DNA of 64,000 bases from Aurantimonas marina (GCF_017183135.1 NZ_JADDXW010000002.1:248001-312000); one strand, 5' to 3'. Numbered from the stretch's first letter, positions 35,749 to 44,658 are shown. Translations and numbers: made by a program. The notes: generated by a model not told the origin, from the sequence alone.

Positions 35749-36063
35749 ATGGAAACCAACCAGGACGGGATCGCGGCTCGCCAGTTGGAGGACCAACTGG
35801 CGCAAATCCTCGAAAGTCTCTGCGCGCCGAACGAGATGGTCCGGCGGGACGCCGATCTGCGCACCGACAGTTTCGGCGCGATCGGGCTGACGTCGGTCGA
35901 TTATCTCGAGTTCATCCTCAACGTCGAGACCGAATTGAACATCGACGTGCCGGACGAGGCGCTGATGGACCCCGCCCTCGCCTCCGTGCGGCTCTGGGCC
36001 GGCTATCTCGCCCGGCACCGCGACGAACTGGCGACGCCGCTGGTCGGCGCCGCGACGGCCTAG
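35749..36063 (+). CDS. Acyl carrier protein (second)
   Basis: 104 residues from the ATG at 35749; an ATG at 35725 is an alternative. The carrier fold is clear: LEDQLAQILESLC, then FGAIGLTSVDYLEFILNVETEL with the predicted phosphopantetheine serine in GLTSVDYL (TSV instead of the common DSL), and an acidic helix that ends VPDEALMDP. The next gene, a B12-type radical SAM enzyme, begins immediately after its stop, so the two are co-translated and the enzyme may act on a carrier-bound substrate. Confidence 0.85.
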   Translation: METNQDGIAARQLEDQLAQILESLCAPNEMVRRDADLRTDSFGAIGLTSVDYLEFILNVETELNIDVPDEALMDPALASVRLWAGYLARHRDELATPLVGAATA

Positions 36064-37869
36064 ATGCCCGGCGCCCCGCTTCGGGTCGCCCTCGTCGGAC
36101 CGCGCGAGGACCCCTTCACCGACGATCCCGACCGCGAACACCGCGAGCGGATGCTGCGCAGCTTCGAGGAGATCTGCCGGGACATCGTCACCTTCGGCAC
36201 CGACTACACCCTGTCGCGCGAGTTCCTAGGCATCGAATATCTGGCGGCGACGCTGCGCCGGGAAGGCCGCCGGGTGGCGGTCGTCGGCGCCGGCAACGAG
36301 GGGCTCGACGACAAGGCGCTGATCGCGCGGCTCACCGCCTTCGCGCCCGATATCGCCGGCTTCTCGCTGCTCTACGATTTGCAACTGAAGAGCGCGCTGA
36401 CCGCCGCGCGGGCCCTGAAACGCGCAAGGCCCGAAACCTTCATCGTCTTCGGCGGGCCGCTGGCCTCGGCGATCTCGGCGCTGCTGCTCGACACCTTTCC
36501 GTTCATCGACGCCGTCGTCGAGGGCGAAGGCGAAGCGGCGATGGCGCGGCTGGCCGACGCTGTCGAAGGGCGCTGCGCGCTGGACGCGGTTCCCTCGCTC
36601 GTGCGCCGCTCGGAAGGCGGCATCGTCAAGCATCCCCGCGCGACGCCGGCCGACCTCGACACGCTGCCGCATCCCGCCCGCGACATCGTCGCCGCGATCC
36701 GCCAGCGCGGCCTGCCGGTGCCGAGCGCCTATCTGACGACATCGCGCGGCTGCAAGGCGTTCTGCACCTTCTGCACGGTACCGAATATCGTGCGCGGCAT
36801 GAGGGACGGCGTCTACCGGATGCGCGACCCGCGCGGCGTCGTGGATGAGATCGAGGCGGTGACACGCGACCACGGCGTCACGCGCTTCTACATGGCCGAC
36901 GACAATTTCCTCGGCTATGGCGAAGCGAGCAACCGGCGCATGCTGGCCTTCGCCGACGAAATCCTCGCGCGCGGCCTCAAGATCAACTTTCACGCCGAAT
37001 GCCGGGTCGATTCGCTGGTGCCGGCAACGCTGGTCCGGCTGCGCGAGGCCGGTTTCGACCAGATCCTTTTCGGTCTGGAATCCGGGTCGACCAAGACGCT
37101 GAAGCGCTGGGCCAAAGGCCAGACCGTGGAACAGAACGAAGCGGCCGTGGCGTTGGCGCGCGAGCTCAAGCTCGACCTGATGCCGAGCATGATCCTGCTC
37201 GACTGGGAGTCCGGCCTGGACGAGGTCGAGGAGAGTATCGGCTTCATCGAGCGCACGCGGCTGTGGCGCTCGAACCAGCCGTTGTGGCTGGTCAACCGGC
37301 TGAAGGTGCATTGCGGCACAGCCGCCGCGCGGCGCTACGACAATGTCCGGGGCAAGCCGGATTTGCCGCCGGTCGACGCCGGCGACCCCGGTAGCCTGGC
37401 GCGTTGGTGCGCCGCCGCGACCTATCAGCGAACGCCGATCGAAGACCCTCATGTCGCGGCCTTCTGGTCGGCGTTGAACGGCGAGGCGAACCGCTGGTCG
37501 GTGCTGATCGACGAAGTGCTGCCGCCGCTGCTCAAGACGCTGCGGGAGACATCGCGCGACACCGGTCGGGGCGACGCCCTGGCCCGCATCAAACGGATCG
37601 CGACGTTCCGGCGCTCCGTCGGCGGCGCGCTCGCCGGGCTCATGCGGCAACTTGTCGACGCAGCGCAGGAACAGGAAAACGCCAGTCATCGCCCCGAAGG
37701 CCTCGACGGCGTCGCCCGCCGCTTCGTCGAAGGGTTCGAGACCGAGCTGTTCCCCGAAGGGCTCGACGCCTGGCTCGCGCCCAAGCCGACGGGTCTGGTG
37801 GCGATGCCGGGTGCGGCCTCGCGGCCGTCAGCGCGACCGACCGGGGCCATGCCGGCGAAGATCGTCTAG
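36064..37869 (+). CDS. B12-binding-domain radical SAM enzyme
   Basis: 601 residues. The first ~190 residues have the alternating strand-helix pattern of a cobalamin-binding domain (RVALVGPRED, FSLLYDLQLKSAL, FIVFGGPLASA, VVEGEGEAAM) without the DxHxxG base-off motif. The radical SAM motif TTSRGCKAFCTFC (Cys230, 234, 237) is followed by YMADDNFLG, FHAECRVDSLV and FGLESGSTKTLK, standard for class B/E-type barrels. Such enzymes do C-methylation or other radical rearrangements. The C-terminal ~180 residues are helical and not assigned. It starts on the base after the stop of the carrier protein gene and is followed after four bases by the glycosyltransferase. Confidence 0.88.
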   Translation: MPGAPLRVALVGPREDPFTDDPDREHRERMLRSFEEICRDIVTFGTDYTLSREFLGIEYLAATLRREGRRVAVVGAGNEGLDDKALIARLTAFAPDIAGFSLLYDLQLKSALTAARALKRARPETFIVFGGPLASAISALLLDTFPFIDAVVEGEGEAAMARLADAVEGRCALDAVPSLVRRSEGGIVKHPRATPADLDTLPHPARDIVAAIRQRGLPVPSAYLTTSRGCKAFCTFCTVPNIVRGMRDGVYRMRDPRGVVDEIEAVTRDHGVTRFYMADDNFLGYGEASNRRMLAFADEILARGLKINFHAECRVDSLVPATLVRLREAGFDQILFGLESGSTKTLKRWAKGQTVEQNEAAVALARELKLDLMPSMILLDWESGLDEVEESIGFIERTRLWRSNQPLWLVNRLKVHCGTAAARRYDNVRGKPDLPPVDAGDPGSLARWCAAATYQRTPIEDPHVAAFWSALNGEANRWSVLIDEVLPPLLKTLRETSRDTGRGDALARIKRIATFRRSVGGALAGLMRQLVDAAQEQENASHRPEGLDGVARRFVEGFETELFPEGLDAWLAPKPTGLVAMPGAASRPSARPTGAMPAKIV

Positions 37870-37873
37870 ACGA

Positions 37874-38803
37874 ATGGGCGTTCCCGACCTGTCGGTGATC
37901 ATCCCGACATCGGGCAAGCCGGAGCGGCTCGTGCTGGCGCTGCATTCGCTGATCCCGCAGACGCTTTCTCCGGGTCGCTTCGAGACCATCGTCGTCGCCG
38001 ACGGACCAGCCGCCGGCACCGAAGCGGCGGTGGCAACGGTTCGCGCGGCGGGACTGGCTGTCCGCCTTCTGCGCATGGCCACCAAGGGTCAGGCGGCGGC
38101 GCGCAATCATGGCGCGGCCGCCGCGCTCGCTCCGATGATGCTGTTCATGGATGACGACGTGCTGCTGTCGCCGGACTATCTCGAGACCGCCCTCGCCCAT
38201 ATTGCCGACCAACCGAACCGCGTGGTCCGCGCGCCGGTCTATCTGCTGCGCTATCTGGCGCCGTTCCGCGATCCCGAACGCGGCATCCGCTATGACGGGC
38301 GGGCACTCCAGCCCAATTCGCGGCTCACCCAACAGCTCGTGTCCCGCCAAGCCATCGTCGATGACTGGCCGTCGATCGCCCGTCAATGCGTCCACCGCAA
38401 CCGGTTCGAGCGGCTGGTGAGCGACACGCTCGCCAACGGTCCGGCCGCCCATCGCTGGCTCGGCTATTCGGGGTCCGGCGTTGCGCTAGCAAAACCGCTG
38501 TTCGAGGCGGCGGGCGGTTACGACGAGGACTTCGGCTTTCGCTGGGGCGCCGAGGCGATCGAACTCGGCTACCGGCTGATGCGGCGCGGCGCGGAGTTTC
38601 GCGACCTGCCCGGCATATTCTCGGCCCATATGGACCACCCGCGCCGCGCCTCGCTCGACAGTTTCGCGGCGAGTTTCGACCATTTCTTCGCCAAACACCG
38701 CGACCCGGCGATCCGCGCGGTCGAGCGGCTGATCCTCGGAGAAGACCGTCGGCCGGGCAGTCTGTCAGCCTCAGGCGCCATGCCCGCGGTCGAGGAAATC
38801 TGA
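37874..38803 (+). CDS. Family 2 glycosyltransferase
   Basis: 309 residues of the GT-A fold: LSVIIPTSGKPERLVLALHSL, ETIVVADGP, KGQAAARNHGA and the metal-binding LFMDDDVLLSPDY. A GGYDEDFGFRWGAEAIELGYRL motif near residue 215 is the usual acceptor/catalytic region. No membrane helices, so it is a soluble transferase. In this cluster it would attach a (possibly amino-) sugar from a nucleotide donor to the product, though the donor cannot be read from sequence. Its last 33 bases overlap the converging aminotransferase gene. Confidence 0.88.
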   Translation: MGVPDLSVIIPTSGKPERLVLALHSLIPQTLSPGRFETIVVADGPAAGTEAAVATVRAAGLAVRLLRMATKGQAAARNHGAAAALAPMMLFMDDDVLLSPDYLETALAHIADQPNRVVRAPVYLLRYLAPFRDPERGIRYDGRALQPNSRLTQQLVSRQAIVDDWPSIARQCVHRNRFERLVSDTLANGPAAHRWLGYSGSGVALAKPLFEAAGGYDEDFGFRWGAEAIELGYRLMRRGAEFRDLPGIFSAHMDHPRRASLDSFAASFDHFFAKHRDPAIRAVERLILGEDRRPGSLSASGAMPAVEEI

Positions 38804-40189
38804 GAGTTTCTCGCAACCCGCCGCAAAAATCTCTTTCTGGTTCGCCGTCGAAATCCGCACCCAATACTCGCTGGAATCCTCGCGATCATAATCGGCGAAG
38901 ACGCTCTCGGTGTAGAAGTCGAGGCCGGCGTCGTCGAAGGCGTAGCGCGCGAAGGCCCATTCGTCGCGACCACCGTCGAATTTGACACAATGGTTGAAGC
39001 CCGCCGGCGCGGCGATCACCGATCGCAGCCGGTCGCCGAGCCGCCCCTCGAAAGCCTGCCAGTTGGCGGCGCAGATGGCGCCGGTCGCGGAAAGATCGAC
39101 TTGGTAACGGCGAAACGCCTGCGGCCAGTCGACGGCCGCGTCGAGAAACGCCCAGAGATCGCCGGGCCGGGAAAAGTCGTCAGAGTATGGCGAGAACAGC
39201 TTGAGATAACGCCCGGCCCGCCGTGTCACGCGCACCACCAGGTGATCGATCGCCGCGTCGTCTTTCGGATCGCCCACGACGAGCGAAGCAGCCCGGACCC
39301 GGCGCGCTGCGGCCCGCAGCACCATGTCGAGCACCAGGGCGCTCGCCCCGGCGTGGACCGGCGACCAGAGGAGCCGTTCGTTGTGGCGACGGACGAAATC
39401 GACGACCGGCCGGTCGGCGATCAGCCAGCCAGCCCGCAGGCCGGCAAGGCTGCGCGACTTGGAAAACGAGTTGATCCAGATCAGCCGCTCCAGAAAGGCC
39501 TCCGCCTTCGCGGGCAACGGATGCGGCCGATCGGCCTCGCCCGGATGGGCAAGATCGGGCACCTCGTCGAACACCAGCCAGCTTCCAGTGGCCGCGACCG
39601 CCGCGATGACGGCGTCCAGTTCCTCCGCGTTGTAGACTTCGCCGGACGGGTTGGTCGGCTGGGTCAGCACCACGATGTCCGGGCGAAGCTTTGCGACGAG
39701 CGCGACGGCTTCCGCCGCGCTCGGCAGAATACTGTCCGGTTCCTCGGAACAGCAGGTGCGATAGGCGATCCGGTGTTCGTCGCAGATGGTCGAGAAGTAG
39801 CTGTAGTTCAGCCCGAGGACGAGCGCCGTCCGCGCCCCGGCGATCTCGGCGAGATAACGAAAGGCGAAGGCGAGCGCGCCGGTCGCGCCAGCGGTGATCG
39901 CGATATTGGCCGGCCCGATCGCGCCGAAGGCGGCGGCGCCGATCCGCTCATGGGTCTCGAAGGCGATCGCCGCGACGACGGCGGGCGCGCCGCCGGGCGC
40001 GGTATAGTTCTCGACCAGCATCCGCTCTTTAAGCTCACGGGCGGCGATGTCGAGCAGAACCGACGGAGCCTTCAGGTGATTGACCCCCGAGGAGAGATAG
40101 CGGATGCCGCCATGGCGCCTGACGGCGGTGGCCCGACGCGCGGGATCGTAGAAATAGGCATTCGCCCGCTCCAGCGACCGGTAGGTCAC
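38771..40189 (-). CDS. Class I/II PLP-dependent aminotransferase
   Basis: 472 residues of fold type I. Motifs are ITAGATGALAFAF (PLP phosphate region), VVLTQPTNPSGEVY (substrate/PLP asparagine), WLVFDEVPD (pyridine-nitrogen aspartate) and INSFSKSRSLAGLRAGW with the Schiff-base lysine. Typical family length is about 400, so loops near residues 300-370 are extended. It could transaminate an amino acid or act as a decarboxylating/condensing relative. The gene begins four bases inside the end of the PLP-decarboxylase gene (same strand), so the two products probably act in sequence. Confidence 0.87.
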   Translation of the reverse strand: MTYRSLERANAYFYDPARRATAVRRHGGIRYLSSGVNHLKAPSVLLDIAARELKERMLVENYTAPGGAPAVVAAIAFETHERIGAAAFGAIGPANIAITAGATGALAFAFRYLAEIAGARTALVLGLNYSYFSTICDEHRIAYRTCCSEEPDSILPSAAEAVALVAKLRPDIVVLTQPTNPSGEVYNAEELDAVIAAVAATGSWLVFDEVPDLAHPGEADRPHPLPAKAEAFLERLIWINSFSKSRSLAGLRAGWLIADRPVVDFVRRHNERLLWSPVHAGASALVLDMVLRAAARRVRAASLVVGDPKDDAAIDHLVVRVTRRAGRYLKLFSPYSDDFSRPGDLWAFLDAAVDWPQAFRRYQVDLSATGAICAANWQAFEGRLGDRLRSVIAAPAGFNHCVKFDGGRDEWAFARYAFDDAGLDFYTESVFADYDREDSSEYWVRISTANQKEIFAAGCEKLSDFLDRGHGA

Positions 40190-41520
40190 GGCGGCACCCG
40201 GCCCGGCCCGGCAGCGGCGGGATGGTCCGGCGATTGCAGCGCCAGCACCTCGTCGAACCGCACCCGGCGGGCGATCAGACGTTCATGGTCGCCGTCGACG
40301 AGGATCTCCGGCGGCCAGTCGTGGCCGAGGAAGTTCAGCGGGCTCGCCTGTTTGCCGTAGGCGCCGCAGCCGGAAAAGACGATGAGGCCGCCCGGCGCAA
40401 GGGTCTTCGAGAGCGGCACCGCGCTGGCCAGCCGGTCGGTCGGCGCGCAGAGCGGACCGGTGAGTTCCGTCGGCTCGCTCTTGCTTTCGTCTGCCGGCGG
40501 GCCGGAGACGGCGACCGGCCGCCGCAGGAAGCGCAACGTGCCCGAGACCACCATCAGATGGTGAATGCCACCGTCGAGCGCCGCGAAACGCCGCCCCGCG
40601 GTGCGTTTCACCGCGACGACGCGGGCGAGATACCGGCCGGCCGGCCCGGTGACGTATCGCCCCATCTCAAAGCCGAGTTGCGGGGGCGGAGCGTCCCCGA
40701 CCACGGCTTGCACCTCGGGTCCTCGCAGGAAAGCCGCGATCGGGTCGAGATCTAGGGCGGGGTCGTCGGCATAGAACGGCGCGCCGAAGCCGCCGCCGAA
40801 ATTGACGAAGCGCGGAGCAAACCCCTGCGACAGACGCCCAACCGCCTCGATCAAGGTCGCGAAGCGCCGGACGAAATCGGCGGCGTTGAGCGATCCCGAG
40901 GTCGGATGATTGTGAAACCCGATGATCTCGACCGGCGCCAGGCGGTCTCGGACTCCGAGGATCGCGGCGGCGGTCGCCTCGTCCATGCCGAAGGATGAGG
41001 CGCCCGCCCAGTCGCCGCGCCGCGCGCCGGCATCCTGTGGCAGATCGAGCCGCAAGACCGCGGCGGCCGGGCGTCCCACCTGCCTCGCGATCGCCGCCAG
41101 CCGTTGGATTTCGCCCGGTGATTCAACCTGCAGCGCGAAGATCCTGGCCGCGACCGCCGCGCCAAGATCGTCGTCGGTCTTGGCTGGCCCCGACCAGACG
41201 ATCCGTTTCGCCGGGATTCCCGTCGCCATCGCCAATGCCAGCTCGCCCCTGGAGGCGACCTCCGCCCCGAAGCCAAGTGCGGCGAACAGCCCGACGATAG
41301 CAGGATTCGGATTGGCCTTGACCGGGTAAAAGAGTGCGGCGCCCTCGGGAAAGGCCGCGCGCAACCGCCCAGCTGCGTGGCGCATGGCGGCCGCGTCATA
41401 GACGAAACAGGGCGTGCCATAGCGCTCGGCGATGCCTTCGAGCCGAGCGTGCGGCAGGTTGGCGGCCTCACCTCCGGCCGCACCCGCGCCGGCATTCGGG
41501 ATGTCGGGCAACTCGGCCAT
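40186..41520 (-). CDS. Fold-type III PLP-dependent amino-acid decarboxylase
   Basis: 444 residues of the alanine-racemase-like fold (diaminopimelate/ornithine/arginine decarboxylase group). The PLP lysine lies in ALFYPVKANPNPAIV, with GAEVASRGELALA, IIGFHNHPTSGS, VNFGGGFGAPFY (phosphate-binding glycines) and, near the C-terminus, FSGCGAYGKQASPLNFLG. The last differs from the usual CES(D) active-site motif by having CGAY, as seen in carrier-linked relatives of exosortase and siderophore pathways. The ATG at 41520 follows a GAGG site; a TTG at 41559 is also in frame. It likely supplies a primary amine or decarboxylated unit. Confidence 0.85.
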   Translation of the reverse strand: MAELPDIPNAGAGAAGGEAANLPHARLEGIAERYGTPCFVYDAAAMRHAAGRLRAAFPEGAALFYPVKANPNPAIVGLFAALGFGAEVASRGELALAMATGIPAKRIVWSGPAKTDDDLGAAVAARIFALQVESPGEIQRLAAIARQVGRPAAAVLRLDLPQDAGARRGDWAGASSFGMDEATAAAILGVRDRLAPVEIIGFHNHPTSGSLNAADFVRRFATLIEAVGRLSQGFAPRFVNFGGGFGAPFYADDPALDLDPIAAFLRGPEVQAVVGDAPPPQLGFEMGRYVTGPAGRYLARVVAVKRTAGRRFAALDGGIHHLMVVSGTLRFLRRPVAVSGPPADESKSEPTELTGPLCAPTDRLASAVPLSKTLAPGGLIVFSGCGAYGKQASPLNFLGHDWPPEILVDGDHERLIARRVRFDEVLALQSPDHPAAAGPGRVPP

Positions 41521-41549
41521 AGCCGACCTCGTGGTTGGCGAACCCTTCA

Positions 41550-41569
41550 CGTTACACAACCATAGGATG
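41550..41569 (-). promoter_or_regulatory. AT-rich element upstream of the PLP-decarboxylase gene
   Basis: Read on the minus strand, CCTATGGTTGTGTAACG resembles the elements at 13555, 20368 and 35678. It lies about 30-50 bases upstream of the ATG at 41520, in the 96-base gap after the SDR gene. Confidence 0.3.
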
Positions 41570-41616
41570 CGCTATCGAGGCGGCCGTCAACCGTAGCCGA
41601 TGCCTTCGTGCTTCGC

Positions 41617-42378
41617 TCAGATCGAGCCGGCTTCGACCATGTAGTTGTTGGCGGTGCACATCGCGGCATCGTCGGAGGCCAGGAACAGGACCATTCGCGC
41701 GAGATAGACCGGCTCGATCAGGTCCGGCAGGCATTGCCGCGCGCGGTGTTTCTCGATCGCCTCCTCGGTCACCCACAATTGCTTCTGCCGCTCGGTCATC
41801 ACCCAGCCGGGCACCACGGTGTTGACCCGGATGCGGTGCTCGCCGAGATCGCGGGCGAAGGAACGGGTCATGCCATGGACCGCAGCCTTGGCGGTCGTAT
41901 AGGCCGGCATGCCGCCACCCGCCTCCCACCAGGAATTCGATCCCATATTGACGATCGAGCCCTTGCCGGCGGCGATCATTCCCGGCGCGACCGCCTGGAT
42001 GGCGAACAGCATGTGGCGCAGATTGGTGGCGATGCGTTCGTCGAAATACTCCGGCGTCAGATCCTCCCAGCCGTGCCGGTCGTCGCGGGCGGCGTTGTTG
42101 ACGAGGACGGTGGCGGGCCCGTGCGCTTCGGCAAGTGTCGCAAAGGCGCGTCGCAGATCAGCGATATCGCGCAGGTCGCAAGCCTGGAACGTGACGGTCC
42201 GGCCATCGGCGACCAGCTCGGCGGCAAGCGCCTCGCCCTTCTCGCGGTCGAGATCGACAAAGCCGATCTTCGAGCCCTGCGCGGCGAAGGCGCGGACCAT
42301 CTCGGCGCCGATGCCGGAGGCGCCGCCGGTGACGATGACGCTGGCGCCCTCAAGGCTCGGATAGCTGGCAAAGCGCAT
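41617..42378 (-). CDS. Short-chain dehydrogenase/reductase
   Basis: 253-residue classical SDR. The cofactor motif is VIVTGGASGIGAEMV, the acidic VDLDREKG after strand 2 favours NAD, and NNAARDD and SIVNMGSNSW (catalytic serine) are followed by YTTAKAAVHG (catalytic Tyr and Lys). The C-terminal VPGWVMTERQKQLWVTEEA is typical of sugar/polyol dehydrogenases in this class. It may oxidise a sugar hydroxyl in the cluster or be an ordinary sugar dehydrogenase. It precedes the PLP decarboxylase on the same strand and marks the right edge of the accessory region. Confidence 0.9.
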   Translation of the reverse strand: MRFASYPSLEGASVIVTGGASGIGAEMVRAFAAQGSKIGFVDLDREKGEALAAELVADGRTVTFQACDLRDIADLRRAFATLAEAHGPATVLVNNAARDDRHGWEDLTPEYFDERIATNLRHMLFAIQAVAPGMIAAGKGSIVNMGSNSWWEAGGGMPAYTTAKAAVHGMTRSFARDLGEHRIRVNTVVPGWVMTERQKQLWVTEEAIEKHRARQCLPDLIEPVYLARMVLFLASDDAAMCTANNYMVEAGSI

Positions 42379-42490
42379 GGAAATCCCCGCTTGGTTCAAC
42401 GAAAATGAGAAAGGGTTCTGGCCGCTTTATCCCCGAAACGGAAGCAGAAATTGAGCGAAGCACGTATTCGCCCGGATCTGCGCAGCCGCG

Positions 42491-42970
42491 TCACGCGTGC
42501 GAGAACGCGCCGGGGTTCCTGCGCCAGACCGAAAGATTGAGGCCGGCGGCGACGCAGACCCAGATGAGATACGGGACCAGCAGCAAGCCGGCGACAGCGT
42601 CGATGGACCAGAACAGCACGATGTTCGCCGCGACGGCGATCGCCAACAGCGTGATATCGACAAATGCGAGATCGGGCCGGTGCAGGCGGAAGAACAGGGG
42701 CGACCACGCCGCGTTGAGGACGAGTTGCACGGCGTAGAAGATGAACGGGAGCGTCGCCAGGCCGGCCGTATCAAAGACCCGCCATCCGGCGATCGCGATC
42801 ATCAGGTAAAGTGCCGACCAGACGACCGGAAAAGCCCAATTCGGCGGCGTCCAGGAGGGCTTGTCGAGACGACGGTACCAAGCGCCCGGCTTGAAGATCA
42901 CGCCGCTGAGGCCAACGGCGCATACCAGCGCCAGAAACCCGGCGAAGCTGACGATGTCTGCGAAACTCAT
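42491..42970 (-). CDS. tspO: TspO/MBR family membrane protein
   Basis: 159 residues with five hydrophobic helices and the family signature WYRRLDKPSWTPPNWAFP in the first loop, plus LNAAWSPLFF and a tryptophan-rich pattern. TspO proteins bind porphyrins and act as outer-membrane or stress-related sensors in alphaproteobacteria such as Rhodobacter. The ATG at 42970 sits just before helix 1; an upstream in-frame start at 42988 is possible. The 273 bases upstream, to the next gene, contain no supported feature. Confidence 0.93.
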   Translation of the reverse strand: MSFADIVSFAGFLALVCAVGLSGVIFKPGAWYRRLDKPSWTPPNWAFPVVWSALYLMIAIAGWRVFDTAGLATLPFIFYAVQLVLNAAWSPLFFRLHRPDLAFVDITLLAIAVAANIVLFWSIDAVAGLLLVPYLIWVCVAAGLNLSVWRRNPGAFSHA

Positions 42971-43243
42971 GAGATACTTCCGTTGCACGCTGGCATTCTG
43001 CCTGTCCTATTTAGAGCATCGGACGATAATATGTACGCGGTTCTGTTTCTCGGCTCGCCGCAGTGATCCACGCGGAGGGCGGCGAGGATCGTAGCGCTAC
43101 GGTCGGGCCGGCCGAGAAAGTGGGCGCCCGGCGACCGCGGCATACCATCCAAGTCCTGCGCATTTGCCGATCTTCTGGCCGTCAAGTCTTGATTTTCCGG
43201 GGTTCCGCTTTCTCTCTAGGGGGAACCCGACTGGAGGATGCCG

Positions 43244-44656
43244 GTGGAACCGTTCGACGAAATGCTTTCTGGACCGGATGAGGTCCGCGAACCCTACGGA
43301 CGGTTCAACCAATGGTTCCGCGAGCAAAACGTCGAGGAACTGGCGGCCAAAGCCCACGAGGCGGAAGGCTTCTTCCGCCGCACCGGGATCACCTTCAACG
43401 TCTATGGTGAGGACGAGGCGGCCGAACGTCTGATCCCCTTCGACCTGGTACCGCGGATCATAGCCCGCGCCGAATGGGAAAAACTGGCGGAGGGAATCGA
43501 GCAGCGGGTCCAGGCGTTAAACGCCTTTCTGCATGACATCTACCATGACCAGGAGATCGTGAAGGCCGGCAAGGTGCCGGAGCGGCTGATCGCTGGCAAC
43601 GAAGCCTATCTGCCGCAGATGGAAGGCTTCAGCCCACCCGGCGGCGTCTACACCCACATCATCGGCACCGACATCGTGCGGGTTGCAGAGAACGAGTTCT
43701 ACGTTCTGGAGGACAATGCCCGCACCCCGTCCGGCGTCTCGTACATGATCGAGAACCGGGAAACGATGATGCAGATGTTTCCCGAGCTGTTCGCGCAGAA
43801 CCGGGTGCGTCCGGTCGAAACCTATCCCCATCATCTGCGCCGCTCGCTCGCCGCCGTCGCGCCCGCCGCATGCGACGGCCCCTGCACCATCGCCGTCCTG
43901 ACCCCGGGCATCCACAATTCGGCCTATTACGAACACGCCTTCCTCGCCGATCAGATGGGCGTCGAACTGATCGAAGGCTCCGACGTCAAGGAAATCGACG
44001 GGCGCATCCAGATGCGCACGACGGAAGGTTACACGCCGATCGACGTCCTCTACCGGCGCGTCGACGACGAATATCTCGATCCCAAGACGTTCCGACCCGA
44101 TTCCATGCTCGGCATCCCCGGCATCATGGAGGTCTACAAGAACGGCGGCATCACTATCGCCAACGCCCCCGGCACCGGCATTTCCGACGACAAGGCGATC
44201 TATTCCTACATGCCTGAGATCGTCGAGTTCTACACCGGTAAGCCGGCGCTCCTGGAGAACGTTCCGACGTGGCGCTGCGCCGAGGAAGACAGCCTCGCCT
44301 ATGTGCTCGACAATCTCCAAGACCTCGTCGTCAAGGAGGTCCACGGCTCCGGTGGCTACGGCATGCTGGTCGGACCGGCTGCGTCCAAGGCCGAGTGCGA
44401 AAGCTTCGCCGCCAAGCTGCGGGCCCGGCCCGGCAACTACATCGCGCAGCCGACGCTGGCGCTCTCCACCGTCCCAATCCTGGTCGACCAGGGGCTGGCC
44501 CCCCGTCATGTCGACCTTCGTCCCTTCGTTCTCGTATCCGACAAGGTCCGGATCATCCCCGGTGGCCTGACCCGCGTCGCCCTCAAAAACGGCTCGCTGG
44601 TGGTCAATTCCAGCCAAGGCGGCGGCACCAAGGACACCTGGGTTTTGAGGGACTGA
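43244..44656 (+). CDS. Circularly permuted ATP-grasp protein (type 2)
   Basis: 470 residues of the CP_ATPgrasp_2 family (formerly DUF404/DUF407). Characteristic segments are YGRFNQWFREQ at the N-terminus, ALNAFLHDIYHDQEI, FYVLEDNARTPSGVSYM, and VVKEVHGSGGYGMLVGP with the ATP-binding glycines. The GTG at 43244 is chosen because a GGAGG site lies six bases before it; the ATG at 43238 abuts that site and is less likely. This gene usually heads an operon with alpha-E and Anbu-type protease genes, as here. It is thought to form peptide-like bonds, but the substrate is unknown. Confidence 0.9.
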   Translation: MEPFDEMLSGPDEVREPYGRFNQWFREQNVEELAAKAHEAEGFFRRTGITFNVYGEDEAAERLIPFDLVPRIIARAEWEKLAEGIEQRVQALNAFLHDIYHDQEIVKAGKVPERLIAGNEAYLPQMEGFSPPGGVYTHIIGTDIVRVAENEFYVLEDNARTPSGVSYMIENRETMMQMFPELFAQNRVRPVETYPHHLRRSLAAVAPAACDGPCTIAVLTPGIHNSAYYEHAFLADQMGVELIEGSDVKEIDGRIQMRTTEGYTPIDVLYRRVDDEYLDPKTFRPDSMLGIPGIMEVYKNGGITIANAPGTGISDDKAIYSYMPEIVEFYTGKPALLENVPTWRCAEEDSLAYVLDNLQDLVVKEVHGSGGYGMLVGPAASKAECESFAAKLRARPGNYIAQPTLALSTVPILVDQGLAPRHVDLRPFVLVSDKVRIIPGGLTRVALKNGSLVVNSSQGGGTKDTWVLRD

Positions 44657-44658
44657 AC

